64,000 nucleotides of DNA from Cryptomeria japonica (lineage: Eukaryota; Streptophyta; Pinopsida; Cupressales; Cupressaceae), in NCBI RefSeq assembly GCF_030272615.1, contig NC_081409.1, forward strand, positions 239,037,832 through 239,101,831. The letters are read 5' to 3'. Positions 36,796 through 47,454 of the stretch are shown in pieces. Within the stretch, counting starts at the first letter, position 1. The number at the start of each line of letters is the position of its first letter. Made by a program: the position numbers and the translations under genes. The notes beneath the pieces were generated by a model. The model saw only the letters and a program-made list of their open reading frames with translations. It searched no databases and was not told where the DNA came from.

Positions 36796-36868
36796 GGGCC
36801 AGTAGCTCAGTTGGTAGAGCAGTCTAGTAACAAATGGAAGATCCTAGGTTTGAGTCCTAGCTGTTCTA
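36796..36868 (+). mobile_element. tRNA-like sequence 1 (SINE head or tRNA pseudogene)
   Basis: 73 nt with a D-arm GCTCAGTTGGTAGAGC (A box), a T-arm CTAGGTTTGAGTCCTAG (B box) with a perfect 5-bp stem, and an imperfect acceptor stem. The anticodon arm does not pair, so it is unlikely to be a working tRNA. It continues without a break into repeat-like sequence (TGAGCTGTAGCTCAAC) shared with copy 2, which suggests a tRNA-derived SINE. Confidence 0.55.
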
Positions 36869-36967
36869 TATGAGCTGTAGCTCAACATGTGGTATGAGAG
36901 CTAGGCTAGGAGCCACAACACTTGTAGTGTGGCTAAAGGGCTCGGGGTGTTGGAATTAAGCCACACT

Positions 36968-37893
36968 TGTTAATTTTAGAGATCAGACTTAATAATGAAA
37001 CTCAGAAATAAGCAATGCAAACAAAGCACAAGACAACACAAACAAATATCCTGGGAAAACCTCCCTCTTGGAGGTGAAAAACCCAGCCAAACTCTCAGTC
37101 CTTATTAATCAATGATCAGTATGTCTCCTTACAGTTAGCTTCAGCATATTAAGCATATAACTCAGCAGTATTAGGTCAGAAAATAGAACAAGTATGTAAT
37201 TTATCTGCAGTCCACCAATGGAGTTGCTGATTACTGATAGATTTCAGACCTGAAGATATGTGTGCAGGCCCTACAAGATGGTTTGCTGACTAAGTAATGA
37301 GGTTTGCTGTGAATTGGAGACCTGAGAATATGTTCGCTGTGCCTAGGATGGGCTTCTCAATACCTGCAAATCAGTTCGTTGCCCCAGACAAACAACCTAC
37401 TGACCTTGGATAGGGTTTGATTACTTCTCCAGTAGTTCACTGATGCTAGAGGGAGATTCGCTGATGCTAGAGGGAGATTCGCTGATGTTAGAGGTAGATT
37501 CACTGAAGTGATGATCATACAATTCGCTGTTCTTGCTGAAGGTGATTGATTGCTTGTTTTTGGTGTGTGTATGAATGAATGATTGTCCTTGTATATATAT
37601 GTAACCTTGCCACCTAATTCACCTTAGGTCGGCTCAAGAAGAACAAATAATAATAATATAATGTCCTAACCTTGGCGCCCTACATAGGGTCAGCCCCAAG
37701 TTACATTGAAACAACTTCCACACGTTACATTTAGGGCCACGTTTAATACAAGTTACATGTGATTTTGCCCTTGGTGTGTTTTATGTGCTTAGGTGGGACC
37801 AATCCTTAATGGTTACAAGTTACATAATGTGTTTGGGTCCAGCCCAATACAAGTAATACTTATATTTGATCCGAACTAGCTATTATTTCAACA
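36968..37893 (-). repeat. Copia-1 3' LTR
   Basis: 926 bp, TGTTAATTTT to TTTCAACA. It has an extra copy of a 20-bp TTCGCTGATGCTAGAGGGAG unit (near 37438-37490) relative to the 5' LTR, which largely explains its greater length. Confidence 0.9.
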
Positions 37894-37902
37894 CTCCCTC
37901 TT
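37894..37902 (-). promoter_or_regulatory. Copia-1 polypurine tract
   Basis: AAGAGGGAG on the minus strand, directly adjoining the 3' LTR. Confidence 0.8.
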
Positions 37903-37935
37903 AGCTAGAGAGGATTCAGTCAGCTACCATGCATC

Positions 37936-38160
37936 ATGGACTTCATCTTACATTGCCCGCAGAGGATGAATGTAACTTGCAAGAAAACAACAACACTTTC
38001 CATCTTGCATTGCCCACAGAGGATGGATCCACCTTGCATTGCCCGCAAAGGGTGGAGGAGGTCTTTCACCTTAACCTTCTTCCAGAGAAGAATATACTGT
38101 CACCTTGCATTGACCGTAGAGGTTGACTCCACCTTGCATTGCCCGCAGAGGGTGGGAGAT
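37936..38160. repeat. CCTTGCATTGCCCGCAGAGG repeats in copia-1 3' leader
   Basis: Five imperfect copies (near 37944, 38006, 38030, 38100 and 38130) between the RNase H stop and the polypurine tract. They produce overlapping short frames with no independent meaning. Confidence 0.75.
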
Positions 38161-38173
38161 GCAACTTAATGCA

Positions 38174-41100
38174 TCACTGAGATTGAGACTCCCTCTTAGT
38201 CATAGTTGGATTCTTCACAATTCCAAGCCTATCTTTGAAGTATTCAAACTTCACCCGAGCAAGGGGCTTGGTGAGAATATCTGCAACTTGCTCATCAGTG
38301 CTGACATATTTCAGCTGTAAGGCACCTCTTTGTACCATATCACGAACATAGTGATAGTAAGTTTCCACATGCTTTGATCTGTCATGAAACACAGGATTAA
38401 CAGACATTTTGATACAACTTTGATTATCACAATGAATAACTGTGGGTTCCCAAGGTTGTCCATACAATCCAGCAAGAAGCTTTCAAAGCCACACTGCTTT
38501 TCTTGATGCAACACTCAATGCAATATACTCAGCTTTTGTAGTACTCAAGGCTACTAAGGACTGTTTCCTGCTGGCCCAGGAAATCACAGCAGAACCCAAA
38601 CTGAAATAGATACCTGAAGTGCTCTTCCTATTGGTAACACTTCCTGCCCAATCAGAATCTGAGTAACCTTGCAAGGTAACGGTAGTGTTGATTGGATACT
38701 TTAGCCCATAGCCAACAGTTCCACACAAGTATCTTAGAATATGTTTGGCTGGAACAAGGTGAACATGCTTTGGCTTGTTCATAAACTGGCTGAGTGCACT
38801 CACTGCATAACAAATGTCTGGTCTAGTGTTAACCAGATACATCAATGATCCAATCAACTGTCTGTACTCAGAAGGATCTGCGAAATCAGAGTTAGCTGCA
38901 GATAAACTCAATTTCTTCAAGTTAGTTTCCATAGGAGTAGACATAGGTTTGCAATCCAACATTCCAAATCTATTCAAAATATCAACAGTATATTTTCCTT
39001 GACTTAGAATGATTTCATTAGGTCTTTGCCACACTTCTAACCCTAGAAAGTAATGCATTAGACCTACATCCTTCATTTCAAATTCAATAGCTAATTCTTT
39101 CTTACATCTAATGATGAGACTATCTTCACCAATTAGAAATAAATCATCCACATATAAAACCAAAATTAACATTTCAGCTTTAAATACTTTAAAATAAAGG
39201 TTAGGATCAACATCATTCTTACAAAACCCTAAACTAATCAAGTACTTATCAATTCTTTCATACCAAGCTCGACGAGCTTGCTTGAGGCCGTAAAGAGCTT
39301 TCTTTAATCTGCATACATGAGATTCTCTATTATGAGTCTCATATCCTTCTGGTTGCTCAATATAGACTTCTTCCTCAATGACACCATTAAGGAAGGTAGT
39401 CTTTACATCCATCTGATGTAACTTCCAACCCTTAGCTGCAACAATGGCTATAATAGTTCTAATAGAAGTATATCTAGCAACAAGACCAAATGTTTCTTCA
39501 TAATCTATGCCTTCCTTTTGAGAAAAACTAGGAGCTACAAAACTAGCTTTATATTTCTCTATACTACCATCAGCAGCATGTTTAATTTTAAACAACCATT
39601 TAGAAGAAACAACAGACTTACCTTTAGGTTTAGGCACAATATCCCAAACATCATTCTTGATGATGGATTGGTACTCTTCGTCCATAGCTAGTTTCCATGC
39701 TTCCTGGTTCATAGCTTCTTCTATGCTGGATGGTTCAGTCTCAATGATGTTGCACATCATTGCAACATAGTTGGAGAACTTCTGAGGTCTCCTACTTTCT
39801 CTGAAAGTGCCACTAGGAGCTGCAAACTTTTCTGCTTCTTGAATTGTGCTCCTAACCCAAAGTGGCCTTTTCTTGCTAACTGCAATATCTATAGGTCCAT
39901 CAGTTGGATCCAGAGGCTCAGGAGGATCACCATACTCAATAGGTTCGGGAGGCTCAATAGACTCCCTCTGAATCTCAGGGTTAGTATCAATATCCATGTT
40001 TTGATTATCATTAACTTCTCTATCATTATTGACAAGGGAACCTTTAGATTTCTTAAAAGCAATATTTTCTTCAAACGTAACATCCCTACTTACCTCAATA
40101 TACCTTTGTCTTGGAATGTAGATACGAAATGCTTTGGAGGATTCACTGTATCCAACAAGGATACCTTTCTTCCCAGATGGCTCTAGCTTAGTTCTCTTTT
40201 CCTTTGGCACATGAGCATAGATAGGACTTCCAAAAATCCTTAGGTGGCTGATATCCGGTTTGACTCTAGTGAAGGCTTCTTCAGGAGTTATGTTCTTCAG
40301 GACACGGTGAGGGCATCTGTTCTGAATGTATACTGCAGTCTTGGATGCTTCGACCCATAAGAAAGTCTGCAAATCCTGATCATGAATCATTGCTTTAGCT
40401 GTTTCAACAATGACTCTATTTTTTCGTTCAGCCACATCATTTTGCTGAGGATTGTAGGGAACGCAAAACTCCCTCTTAATTCCTGTCTCTACACAAAAGT
40501 CATTGAAACTACTTGAAGTGTATTCACCTCCATTGTTAGATCTTAACACTTTAATCCTTTTACCAGACATGTTTTCAGCTAGGGATTTAAATTTTTTAAA
40601 CCTACTTAGCACTTCATCAGATTCTTTAGATTTTAGAAAGTAAATCTAGGTCTTTCTAGAAAAATCATCTATAAATGTAACATAGTATAGAAATCCGCTA
40701 GGTGAAGGAACAAACATGGGTCCACATAAATCAGAATGAACAAGTGCTAATTTTTCCTTAGCTCTACTTTCACTTTTATGAAATGGACCTTTAGTGTTCT
40801 TACCTAATGCACAACCTTTGCAAGTATCATCATGAAAATGACTAAGTTTAGGCATACCTTTAACCATCTTTTCAAGTGAGGGAAGTGCCTGAAAGTGAAG
40901 GTGGCCAAGCCTTCTATGCCATAGCTTGCTAGATTTGAGAGCTTCATGAATGAGTGCTCGAACGAGATTAGTTGAAAGCTTATACAAACTATCATATCTA
41001 TTTCCAATAACATAAGCAGATTTAAAACTAGATTTCTTAGGCCATGCAAGTACTCTACCCTCAGAAAATGCTACTTGATAACCTTTATCTTCTAGGGCAG

Positions 41101-41440
41101 AAATGGAGATTAAATTTCTTTTAATTTCAGGAACAAATAAAATATCACTCAGATGTAAGGAGATACCAGATTCTTAATTTAAAGAAGTATTGCCAAAACC
41201 TCTTACCGAATACCGGGCATCATCACCAATTACCACATGAAGATTGGACTCTTTCTCCATTAAGTCTGAGAGGTGCTCTCGATATCCTGTGATATGCCTG
41301 GATGCACCACTGTCTATCAACCAAGTGTTGCTGTCAGTTGGCACATTGCTGGATAAGGCAGAAATGAAGAGGAAGTCTTCGTTATCCTTCGAATCTGCAA
41401 CTTCATTTAGGTTTGCTTCTCCTTGCTTGGGCAGATTCTG
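38174..41440 (-). pseudogene. Copia-1 protease-integrase-RT-RNase H
   Basis: One frame from about 41440 to 38174, interrupted only by TAA (41174-41176), TAG (40646-40648) and TGA (38483-38485). Protease: DSGASRHITG at 41285-41314. Integrase: HHCC zinc region (LWHRRLGHLHF, then TCKGCALGK), then the core; the second catalytic Asp is Asn in LRSNNGGEY, while the Glu is kept in VAERKNR. Reverse transcriptase: KWLFKIKHAADG, QMDVKTTFLNG, ALYGLKQA and the catalytic YVDDL. RNase H: SDSDWAGSVTNRKSTSG, then the C-terminal VADILTKPL. Domain order is that of Ty1/copia. Three stops and the Asp-to-Asn change make it inactive. Confidence 0.9.
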
Positions 41441-41447
41441 ACATTCT

Positions 41448-42218
41448 TTAGCATAGTGTCCTTATCACATCTGAAGCAACGGATAGGTGAAAGATCTCTT
41501 GGCTTCTTCCTTGAATCGTGAGTAGCAAGAGGTCTGAAGTCTCTATCTCTTTTGAAGCCGTTCTTCTTCTAATGACCACCCTTTCTTTTGACATGTTGAG
41601 ATGCAAGCACATGATGGTCACCTCCATAGTGCCCTTGAGCAATTCTCTTGCAGCTAGGCGTGATTCCTCTTGAATGCAATCAGACCGGAGGCGATCAAAT
41701 GAGGGAAATTCAGCTCTTCCGCTTATGCTTTGAATGAATGGATCCCAAGAATCAGGGAGACCATTTAATGCAATCATGACAATATCCTTGTCCACTACTT
41801 CACTTCCAATGAAGCTGAGTTGGTCCTTCAATTCTGAAATTTTCATGAAGAAAGACATGATTGAATCTCCCTTGTTCATCTTGATTTGAAGAAGTTGCTG
41901 CCTTAGAGTAAGTGCCCAGCTGATGTTGTTGATTTCATACATCCCTTCTAGGTGATTGAACATTTCCTTGGCTGAAGGTAACTTGGAGATGACTGGAACA
42001 AGGTGATCCTTTATAGAATCAATTAGGAACTTCTTTGCCTTAAGAGCATTCTTCTTGAACTGCTTTAACTCATCTGGATCTGAGGGTTCAGGCAGATCCT
42101 TGTCTTCCACAAACTGTAACAGCTCAATCTCTTCAAGGGCAAGAAGAACACGGACTTTCCAAGAAGTAAAATTGAGAGCACCATCAAGTCTGTCCTCTAC
42201 CTTCAGTCCTGTAACCAT
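41448..42218 (-). pseudogene. Copia-1 gag
   Basis: A 256-residue frame starting 72 bases after the primer-binding site. It carries the plant copia gag domain (LDGALNFTSWKVRVLLALEE, then MSFFMKISELKDQLSFIG and LNGLPDSWDPFIQSISG). The frame ends at what should be the zinc knuckle (CDVIRTLC at its end); a Cys-rich motif and the following protease continue in another frame. A small deletion near 41450-41465 has probably split gag from pol. Confidence 0.85.
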
Positions 42219-42290
42219 CTTGCAAAACTAAAACAACAAACTGAAAGTGAAGGATAACTGATAATCTGATTACTTTATAATGAACCTAAA

Positions 42291-42302
42291 GCTCTGATAC
42301 CA
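42291..42302 (-). promoter_or_regulatory. Copia-1 primer-binding site (initiator tRNA-Met type)
   Basis: TGGTATCAGAGC on the minus strand, directly adjoining the 5' LTR. This is the classic plant copia site. Confidence 0.92.
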
Positions 42303-43208
42303 TGTTAATTTCAAAGATCAGACTTAATAATGAAACTCAGAAATAAGCAATGCAAACAAAGCACAAGACAACACAAACAAATATCCTGGGAAAACCTCCC
42401 TCTTGGAGGTGAAAAACCTAGCCAAATTCTCAGTCCTTATTAATCAATGATCAGTATGTCTCCTTACAGTTAGCTTCAGCATATTAAGCATATAACTCAG
42501 CAGTATTAGGTCAGAAAATAGAACAAGTATGTAACTTATCTGCAATCCACCAATGGAGTTGCTGATTACTGATAGATTTCAGACCTGAAGATATGTGTGC
42601 AGGCCCTACAAGATGGTTTGCTGACTAAGTAATGAGGTTTGCTGTGAATTGGAGACCTGAGAATATGTTCGCTGTGCCTAGGATGGGCTTCTCAACATCT
42701 GCAAATCAGTTCGCTGCCCTAGACAAACAGCCTGCTGACCTTGGATAGGGTTTGATTACTTTCTCCAGTTGTTCGCTGATGCTAGAGGGAGATTCGCTGA
42801 TGTTAGAGGTAGATTCGCTGAAGTGATGATCATACAATTCGCTGTTCTTGCTGTAGGTGATTGATCGCTTGTTTTTGGTGTGTGTATGAATGAATGATTG
42901 TCCTTGTATATATATGTAACCTTGCCACCTAATTCACCTTAGGTCGGCTCAAGAAGAACAAATAATAATAATATAATGTCCTAACCTTGGCGCCCTACAT
43001 AGGGTCAGCCCCAAGTTACATTGAAACAACTTCCACACGTTACATTTAGGGCCACGTTTAATACAAGTTACATGTGATTTTGCCCTTGGTGTGTTTTATG
43101 TGCTTAGGTGGGACCAATCCTTAATGGTTACAAGTTACATAATGCGTTTGGGTCCAGCCCAATACAAGTAATACTTATATTTGATCCGAACTAGCTATTA
43201 TTTCAACA
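42303..43208 (-). repeat. Copia-1 5' LTR
   Basis: 906 bp, TGTTAATTTC to TTTCAACA, collinear with the 3' LTR. It has one fewer 20-bp internal repeat unit. Confidence 0.9.
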
Positions 43209-43212
43209 ACTT

Positions 43213-43285
43213 GGACCAGTAGTTTGGTTGGTAGAGCATGCCAGCAGCAAATGGAAGGTCCTATGTTTGAGTCCTAGCTGGTCCA
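43213..43285 (+). mobile_element. tRNA-like sequence 2 (SINE head or tRNA pseudogene)
   Basis: 73 nt with a perfect 7-bp acceptor stem GGACCAG/CTGGTCC, a D-arm ending GGTTGGTAGAGC and a T-arm with TTTGAGT loop. The anticodon stem is poor. It resembles 36796-36868 along its length and shares the following TATGAGTTGTAGCTTAAC-type tail, so both belong to one repeat family. Confidence 0.6.
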
Positions 43286-45100
43286 TATGAGTTGTAGCTT
43301 AACAATTCTTGAGTAAAATTAAAATTTACTTACAAAATAAAATAATTCTTCAAATAAAGATAAAGTAAATAATGTAAAAATATAATGATTAAACTTTTTT
43401 ATAATTTTTATTTGTCTATGTATGTATATAGTAAATAAAATAATTTTGAAGTAAATTAAGATTTAAATAATTAAATTATATCAAAATTGATATTTCTCCT
43501 CATTTTTTAGATGCATGTATTTTAAGGTATCTCTAGCATCACTGAACTCTTGATATACCTGTTTTCATTTATATTTGTTAGCATCCTCTTGATGGGAAAT
43601 GTGTTTTTTGAATTTTTATATTGCTTGTTATTTTTAGCACGGCTTCTTCATTTGGTTCATGACTAAATCATTGGTCTTCAGAAATCAAGAATACTTGTGC
43701 GAGTGTCTATTTAGACATGCTAATTGCATCTTTAAAAATGGTAACTGCACGAAATGTTTTGTGCAGAGATTTCTTGACCCCTCTTGCACTCAAGTCTTTG
43801 TTTATGATTCTTTCATGCTGGCTGCTTATGAGAGCTGCTGAACTTTTTTATTAAAGGATTGACATTGGCTTCATTAATGAAACAGTAGCCTTTACAAATC
43901 ATTTGTGTAGATCCTGGAGAAAATTGCTTCCATCTTATATGAGGATGTATGATTCCTGGGTTTGTTGAGGTAGCTGGCTGGTGGTTTCGTTATTGGGGTT
44001 TTCTTGCAAAGGTAAACTATAAGCAACCATTAAATGTATAAAATTATAAACCTTGGGGTTGGGGCTCATGTGCCATCCTTCAGCAATACCTTAGCTCACC
44101 AACATTTTACCTAGTGAAGGATTACTGAACCTTGCATGTATCCTGTCTATGAGATAGATTTTAACAAAGTCTCAAGAGCAGAAGATCCCAGATCTTGTAA
44201 TTTTGTGTCAAGTATCCAACCCCAAGACAAACATAAAAAGAGAGAAAGAAACAAAGAAACTACGCTATATCCCTGAATTACTAAAGTTGATCAATGACAA
44301 TCGAGAATACAATCGGTTACTGTCATGCCCCCAACATTTCAGCATCTTGAGATCAGTGAAGTCAGTGATAATAGTGTTTTTTAACTCTATAATGATAATA
44401 AAAATAATAATTTTTATATAATAATAAGCATAGTTCGCAGACTTGGACTCGGAAAGTACTTGGCAAGCCCAAAGTTTTTTGACTCAGCAAAAACTCGGTA
44501 AGAACTCGGCAAAAACTCGACAAAAATTTGGCAACTTAGAAAGTACAAATTATTAAAATTTCTTTAAAAATGTATTTTTTTTGGCAAAATTCAATTACAA
44601 AATGTATTATTTTAAAAATTGACATCTCAAAAAAGGAAATGCATAGTTTTATAGAAAAAAACAAGTGTGAAAAACATGTTTTAACCAGCATTTTACCTGC
44701 GCAGGCATTTTTACCCACGTTTTTCTTTTGTGTATAAAACTTGTGAGTTAATAAAGTTGTAAAAACTCACGGAGCCAAAAAAAAATAGAGAGTACTTGTA
44801 GAGTTTCTAAACTATGATAATAAGTATATGAATTTAATAAATATTCATAATTCTTTTTGTGTGAGGGCCAACCTGTGCAGGAAATACAATGTGGCTGACC
44901 TATGCATGCCATTTACAAAACAGAAAAAAACAAAAAAAATGGCACCCAAGGATATGGGTCGGCCTAGAACCATTTGTTTTAACATGCCTCATGCAAGATC
45001 AGGTATCTAAATAAGTTTTGCTGTTCGTTGGTGGTGGGGAATGGAGACTTTTATGATATTTTTGCAAGAATGCTTGACTGGCTGAGAGAAAACCCTCAGG
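43286..45100. other. AT-rich, no gene recognised
   Basis: No frame with a recognisable domain. A degenerate ACTCGGCAA repeat occupies about 44430-44530. The short frames around 43659, 44203 and 44828 look like chance. Confidence 0.5.
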
Positions 45101-45922
45101 ATATAATACAATGGTAGGACGGAAACTCTGCTGATTGCTATATTATTTTTTGAGTGAATTTTTTATTTCGGTGACAAAGCACCCCAACCCCTAAGTGGAT
45201 CATTGTACCAAGGTTGCAATTTCATTCATAATAGTGATACCCTTGGTCACTCCTTGCTATTTGGGTGTCTTAGGCGGAGAAGAGCATCCTATAAGGAAAC
45301 CGAATTGTAAAGGAGAGTGACATTATAATGATCCGATCTTATCAAGTCTCAACTCTTTGAAGGGATCCAAAATTCGCTGATCTAGAAGCCCTCCTGACCA
45401 ACCAAAACACTATTGAAGGGCTGGCGACCACCGAGGTTTTTTTGCAACTGTAACAAAGGTGGTGGGAGTAGCTGAGGAGTTGTACCATTGACAAGGTGCG
45501 AAATCAATCCTTTTTACCTATTGCTACACTTGGAGGAGCCTGAGTTACCATTGCCAGCAGATATAAGGGAGTAGGGGTGTGCCCTTGCAGTGAGATTTTT
45601 CGCTAATTCCAGAAATACCTCTCATAAAGCATGCCGAACCAAGCTGCCTCCTTGTAAGGTGTTCTAGATCTACAAATACATTTGGATTGCTATTATACAC
45701 CCTGAGATTGTATTGGATTGGTTTGCTTCTATAAACTTTGGGTTTTCCCGAAATTGATTTGCACATTAATCTATTATGAAGCTTGTTTTTGGATTTTAAC
45801 TTTGGCTATTGTTATAATCAAATCTAAAAATCTATGTTTAGTTTCAAGTGATAAGTATGGTTGTAGTTAGTTTCATGACCTCTGTTAGCAGTTAGGACGA
45901 TGAATTTGGTTGGGACATTACA
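45101..45922 (+). mobile_element. Probable end of a chromovirus LTR (remnant)
   Basis: It ends in GGGACATTACA at 45922, the same 3' terminus as the LTRs of the gypsy element at 47455-61573 (GGGGACATTACA). It is followed at once by a primer-site-like TTGGTTTTAGAGC and a gag remnant on the same strand. The left boundary is not visible. Confidence 0.45.
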
Positions 45923-46650
45923 TTGGTTTTAGAGCAAGCAATCTTGCTATCTTGTTGGAGGGATTTCTACGCATGTAGCTAAGTCAAAGAGACCTAAGAG
46001 CCTTAGAAAGGGAGAGGAAGAAAGCAAAAGAGGCCACACAAGTCAAAGATAGTGGAATTAGAGGCAGAGGTAAGAAGAAAATGGCTGATTAGGAGGATGA
46101 TTTGAAGGCATACTTGCAAAGGCAAGAGCAAATGACACAAATGCTAGTGCATATGATGTAGAATTTGGCCAACACAATCACTCACAACAAATGTACACCC
46201 AACAATTCTGAAGAAAGTAATTTAGATCAGTATGGGGCTGGGACTCACATTAATAGCAGCAGAACCGTAGCTTGATCAGCTTTTAGACCCTTCTAACCCA
46301 GTCATTTGCCTAGAGTGGAATCACCATTGGAAGAAGAAGAGAAAAATCAAACTGCAAATGATTTTGCTGCCATTGTAGACAAGTATATAGGACTTGATCT
46401 AGTGGCCAGAAGAGAGATTTCATTTGAATAGTACAGTAATGCTAGAACAAGAAATAGATCAAGGGGTGATAGGAGACAACCTATGTAGTAGGTTAGTAGA
46501 GATATTTAGCACAAAGTGCATAAATTGACACTTCCCACGTTTGATGGTTGTGGAAGTGTCACTGCAAGGGCTTGGGTTAAAAAATTAGATACATACCTTT
46601 CACTCAATCCTATGATAGAAGATGAAGCTATCAAGTTTGCAGCAAATAGC
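45923..46650 (+). pseudogene. Chromovirus gag remnant
   Basis: From ATG 46081 a stop-ridden frame encodes a gypsy gag N-terminus (AYLQRQEQMTQMLV) and, near 46520-46645, a segment LPTFDGCGSVTARAWVKKLD followed by TYLSLNPMIEDEAIKFA. This matches the start of the gag domain of the intact-looking element on the other strand (AHFDGSAKSTARAWVQKLD, near 57140). At least seven stops are present. It ends abruptly near 46650. Confidence 0.7.
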
Positions 46651-47264
46651 AGACTGTGATCAGCAAATTTTATCATTAGCATAAGCGAATTGCAGATTCA
46701 AAGGCAAATTCCACTCTCCAAAGGCAAATTCAATCAGCACCAAGGTGAATTCAGTCACAAAAAGGAAGATTCAAGGTGCATATCCAGCAATTAAGAGGAT
46801 CGAGATTTATCATTGAGCAGGAAATTCACTAGAATACAGTGAATTTGCTCAGGGAAGAGAATATAGGGGCAGAGAATTGCATCAACATCATAAAAAGGTT
46901 CAAGTAAATTCCCCCTCCACGAGGCGAAATTATCCAGCAGTCACCTCATCAATCAGATTTAAGGTCAAATATCAGAAATCAGAGGTAAAGATATCATATT
47001 GCTTGATAAAGGATCAGGTACAGGTCTGATTAAAGTCAGATATTGATTCATTTTAGTAAATTAGACCTCCTCAATTCATTCAATTCATTGAAGAAGTACA
47101 GATAGATGTAAAAATCAGTGTTATTTAGCATTCAATTTCAGATTCATTTAGATGTAAGATTGATTTAGATCAATATCATAGGTTGCCTACTAAACAAATA
47201 GGTTTCATTGTATCAACATTTCACATACCTTTCACCATTATCCTAACTTACATATCTTTTATAG
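46651..47264. other. Leader region of unknown-protein copy B, with a hairpin
   Basis: Contains a hairpin at 46815-46850 (GAGCA, AAATTCACT / AGTGAATTT, GCTC) and repeated GGCAAATTC words that recall the GCGAAATTC arms of the long-LTR hairpins. TTTTATAG at 47257-47264, just before the start region of copy B, resembles a splice acceptor. No coding frame was found. Confidence 0.35.
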
Positions 47265-47297
47265 GTGAAAGATGGCGCACCTAAACCAAGTGGAACC

Positions 47298-47454
47298 ATG
47301 ACCCGTCAAGCACTCATCAAGGATGACTTGAGGAATGGTGCATTAGAAACCAGGATCACGTCTCACTAGAGCAAAATAGGAGACACCAATCTCGGGAAAT
47401 TTGACACCAAGAAGTTCCGGAACCTGTTGTACACAAGCAAACCTACTGCTACAG
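47298..47454 (+). pseudogene. Unrecognised protein family, copy B (N-terminal piece)
   Basis: ATG 47298 opens a frame (MTRQALIKDDLRNGALETR) that continues, with one in-frame TAG at 47367-47369, to the chromovirus insertion point. The last complete codon is ACA (47451-47453). Across the 5-bp target duplication the frame is in phase with the piece at 61574 onward, so both pieces were one reading frame before insertion. The frame is also open for nine codons upstream, to the acceptor-like TTTTATAG at 47257-47264, so the first codon could lie in an earlier exon. Confidence 0.6.

Larger units (their letters stand above)
36968..43208 (-). mobile_element. Nearly complete Ty1/copia element (copia-1)
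   Basis: 6,241 bp reading leftward: 5' LTR 42303-43208, primer-binding site, gag, protease, integrase, reverse transcriptase and RNase H in copia order, polypurine tract, 3' LTR 36968-37893. The LTRs are very alike by eye, so insertion looks fairly recent. Coding is broken by three stops and one gag-pol frame change. No clean 5-bp target duplication is visible (ACACT on the left, ACTTG on the right). tRNA-like sequences lie on both sides. Confidence 0.9.

Noticed and set aside
36796-36868. Functional tRNA gene
   Set aside because: D and T arms are good but the anticodon stem does not pair and the sequence continues into a shared repeat tail, so it is called tRNA-derived.
39839-40186. Plus-strand frame of 115 codons
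   Set aside because: Antisense shadow of copia-1 pol.
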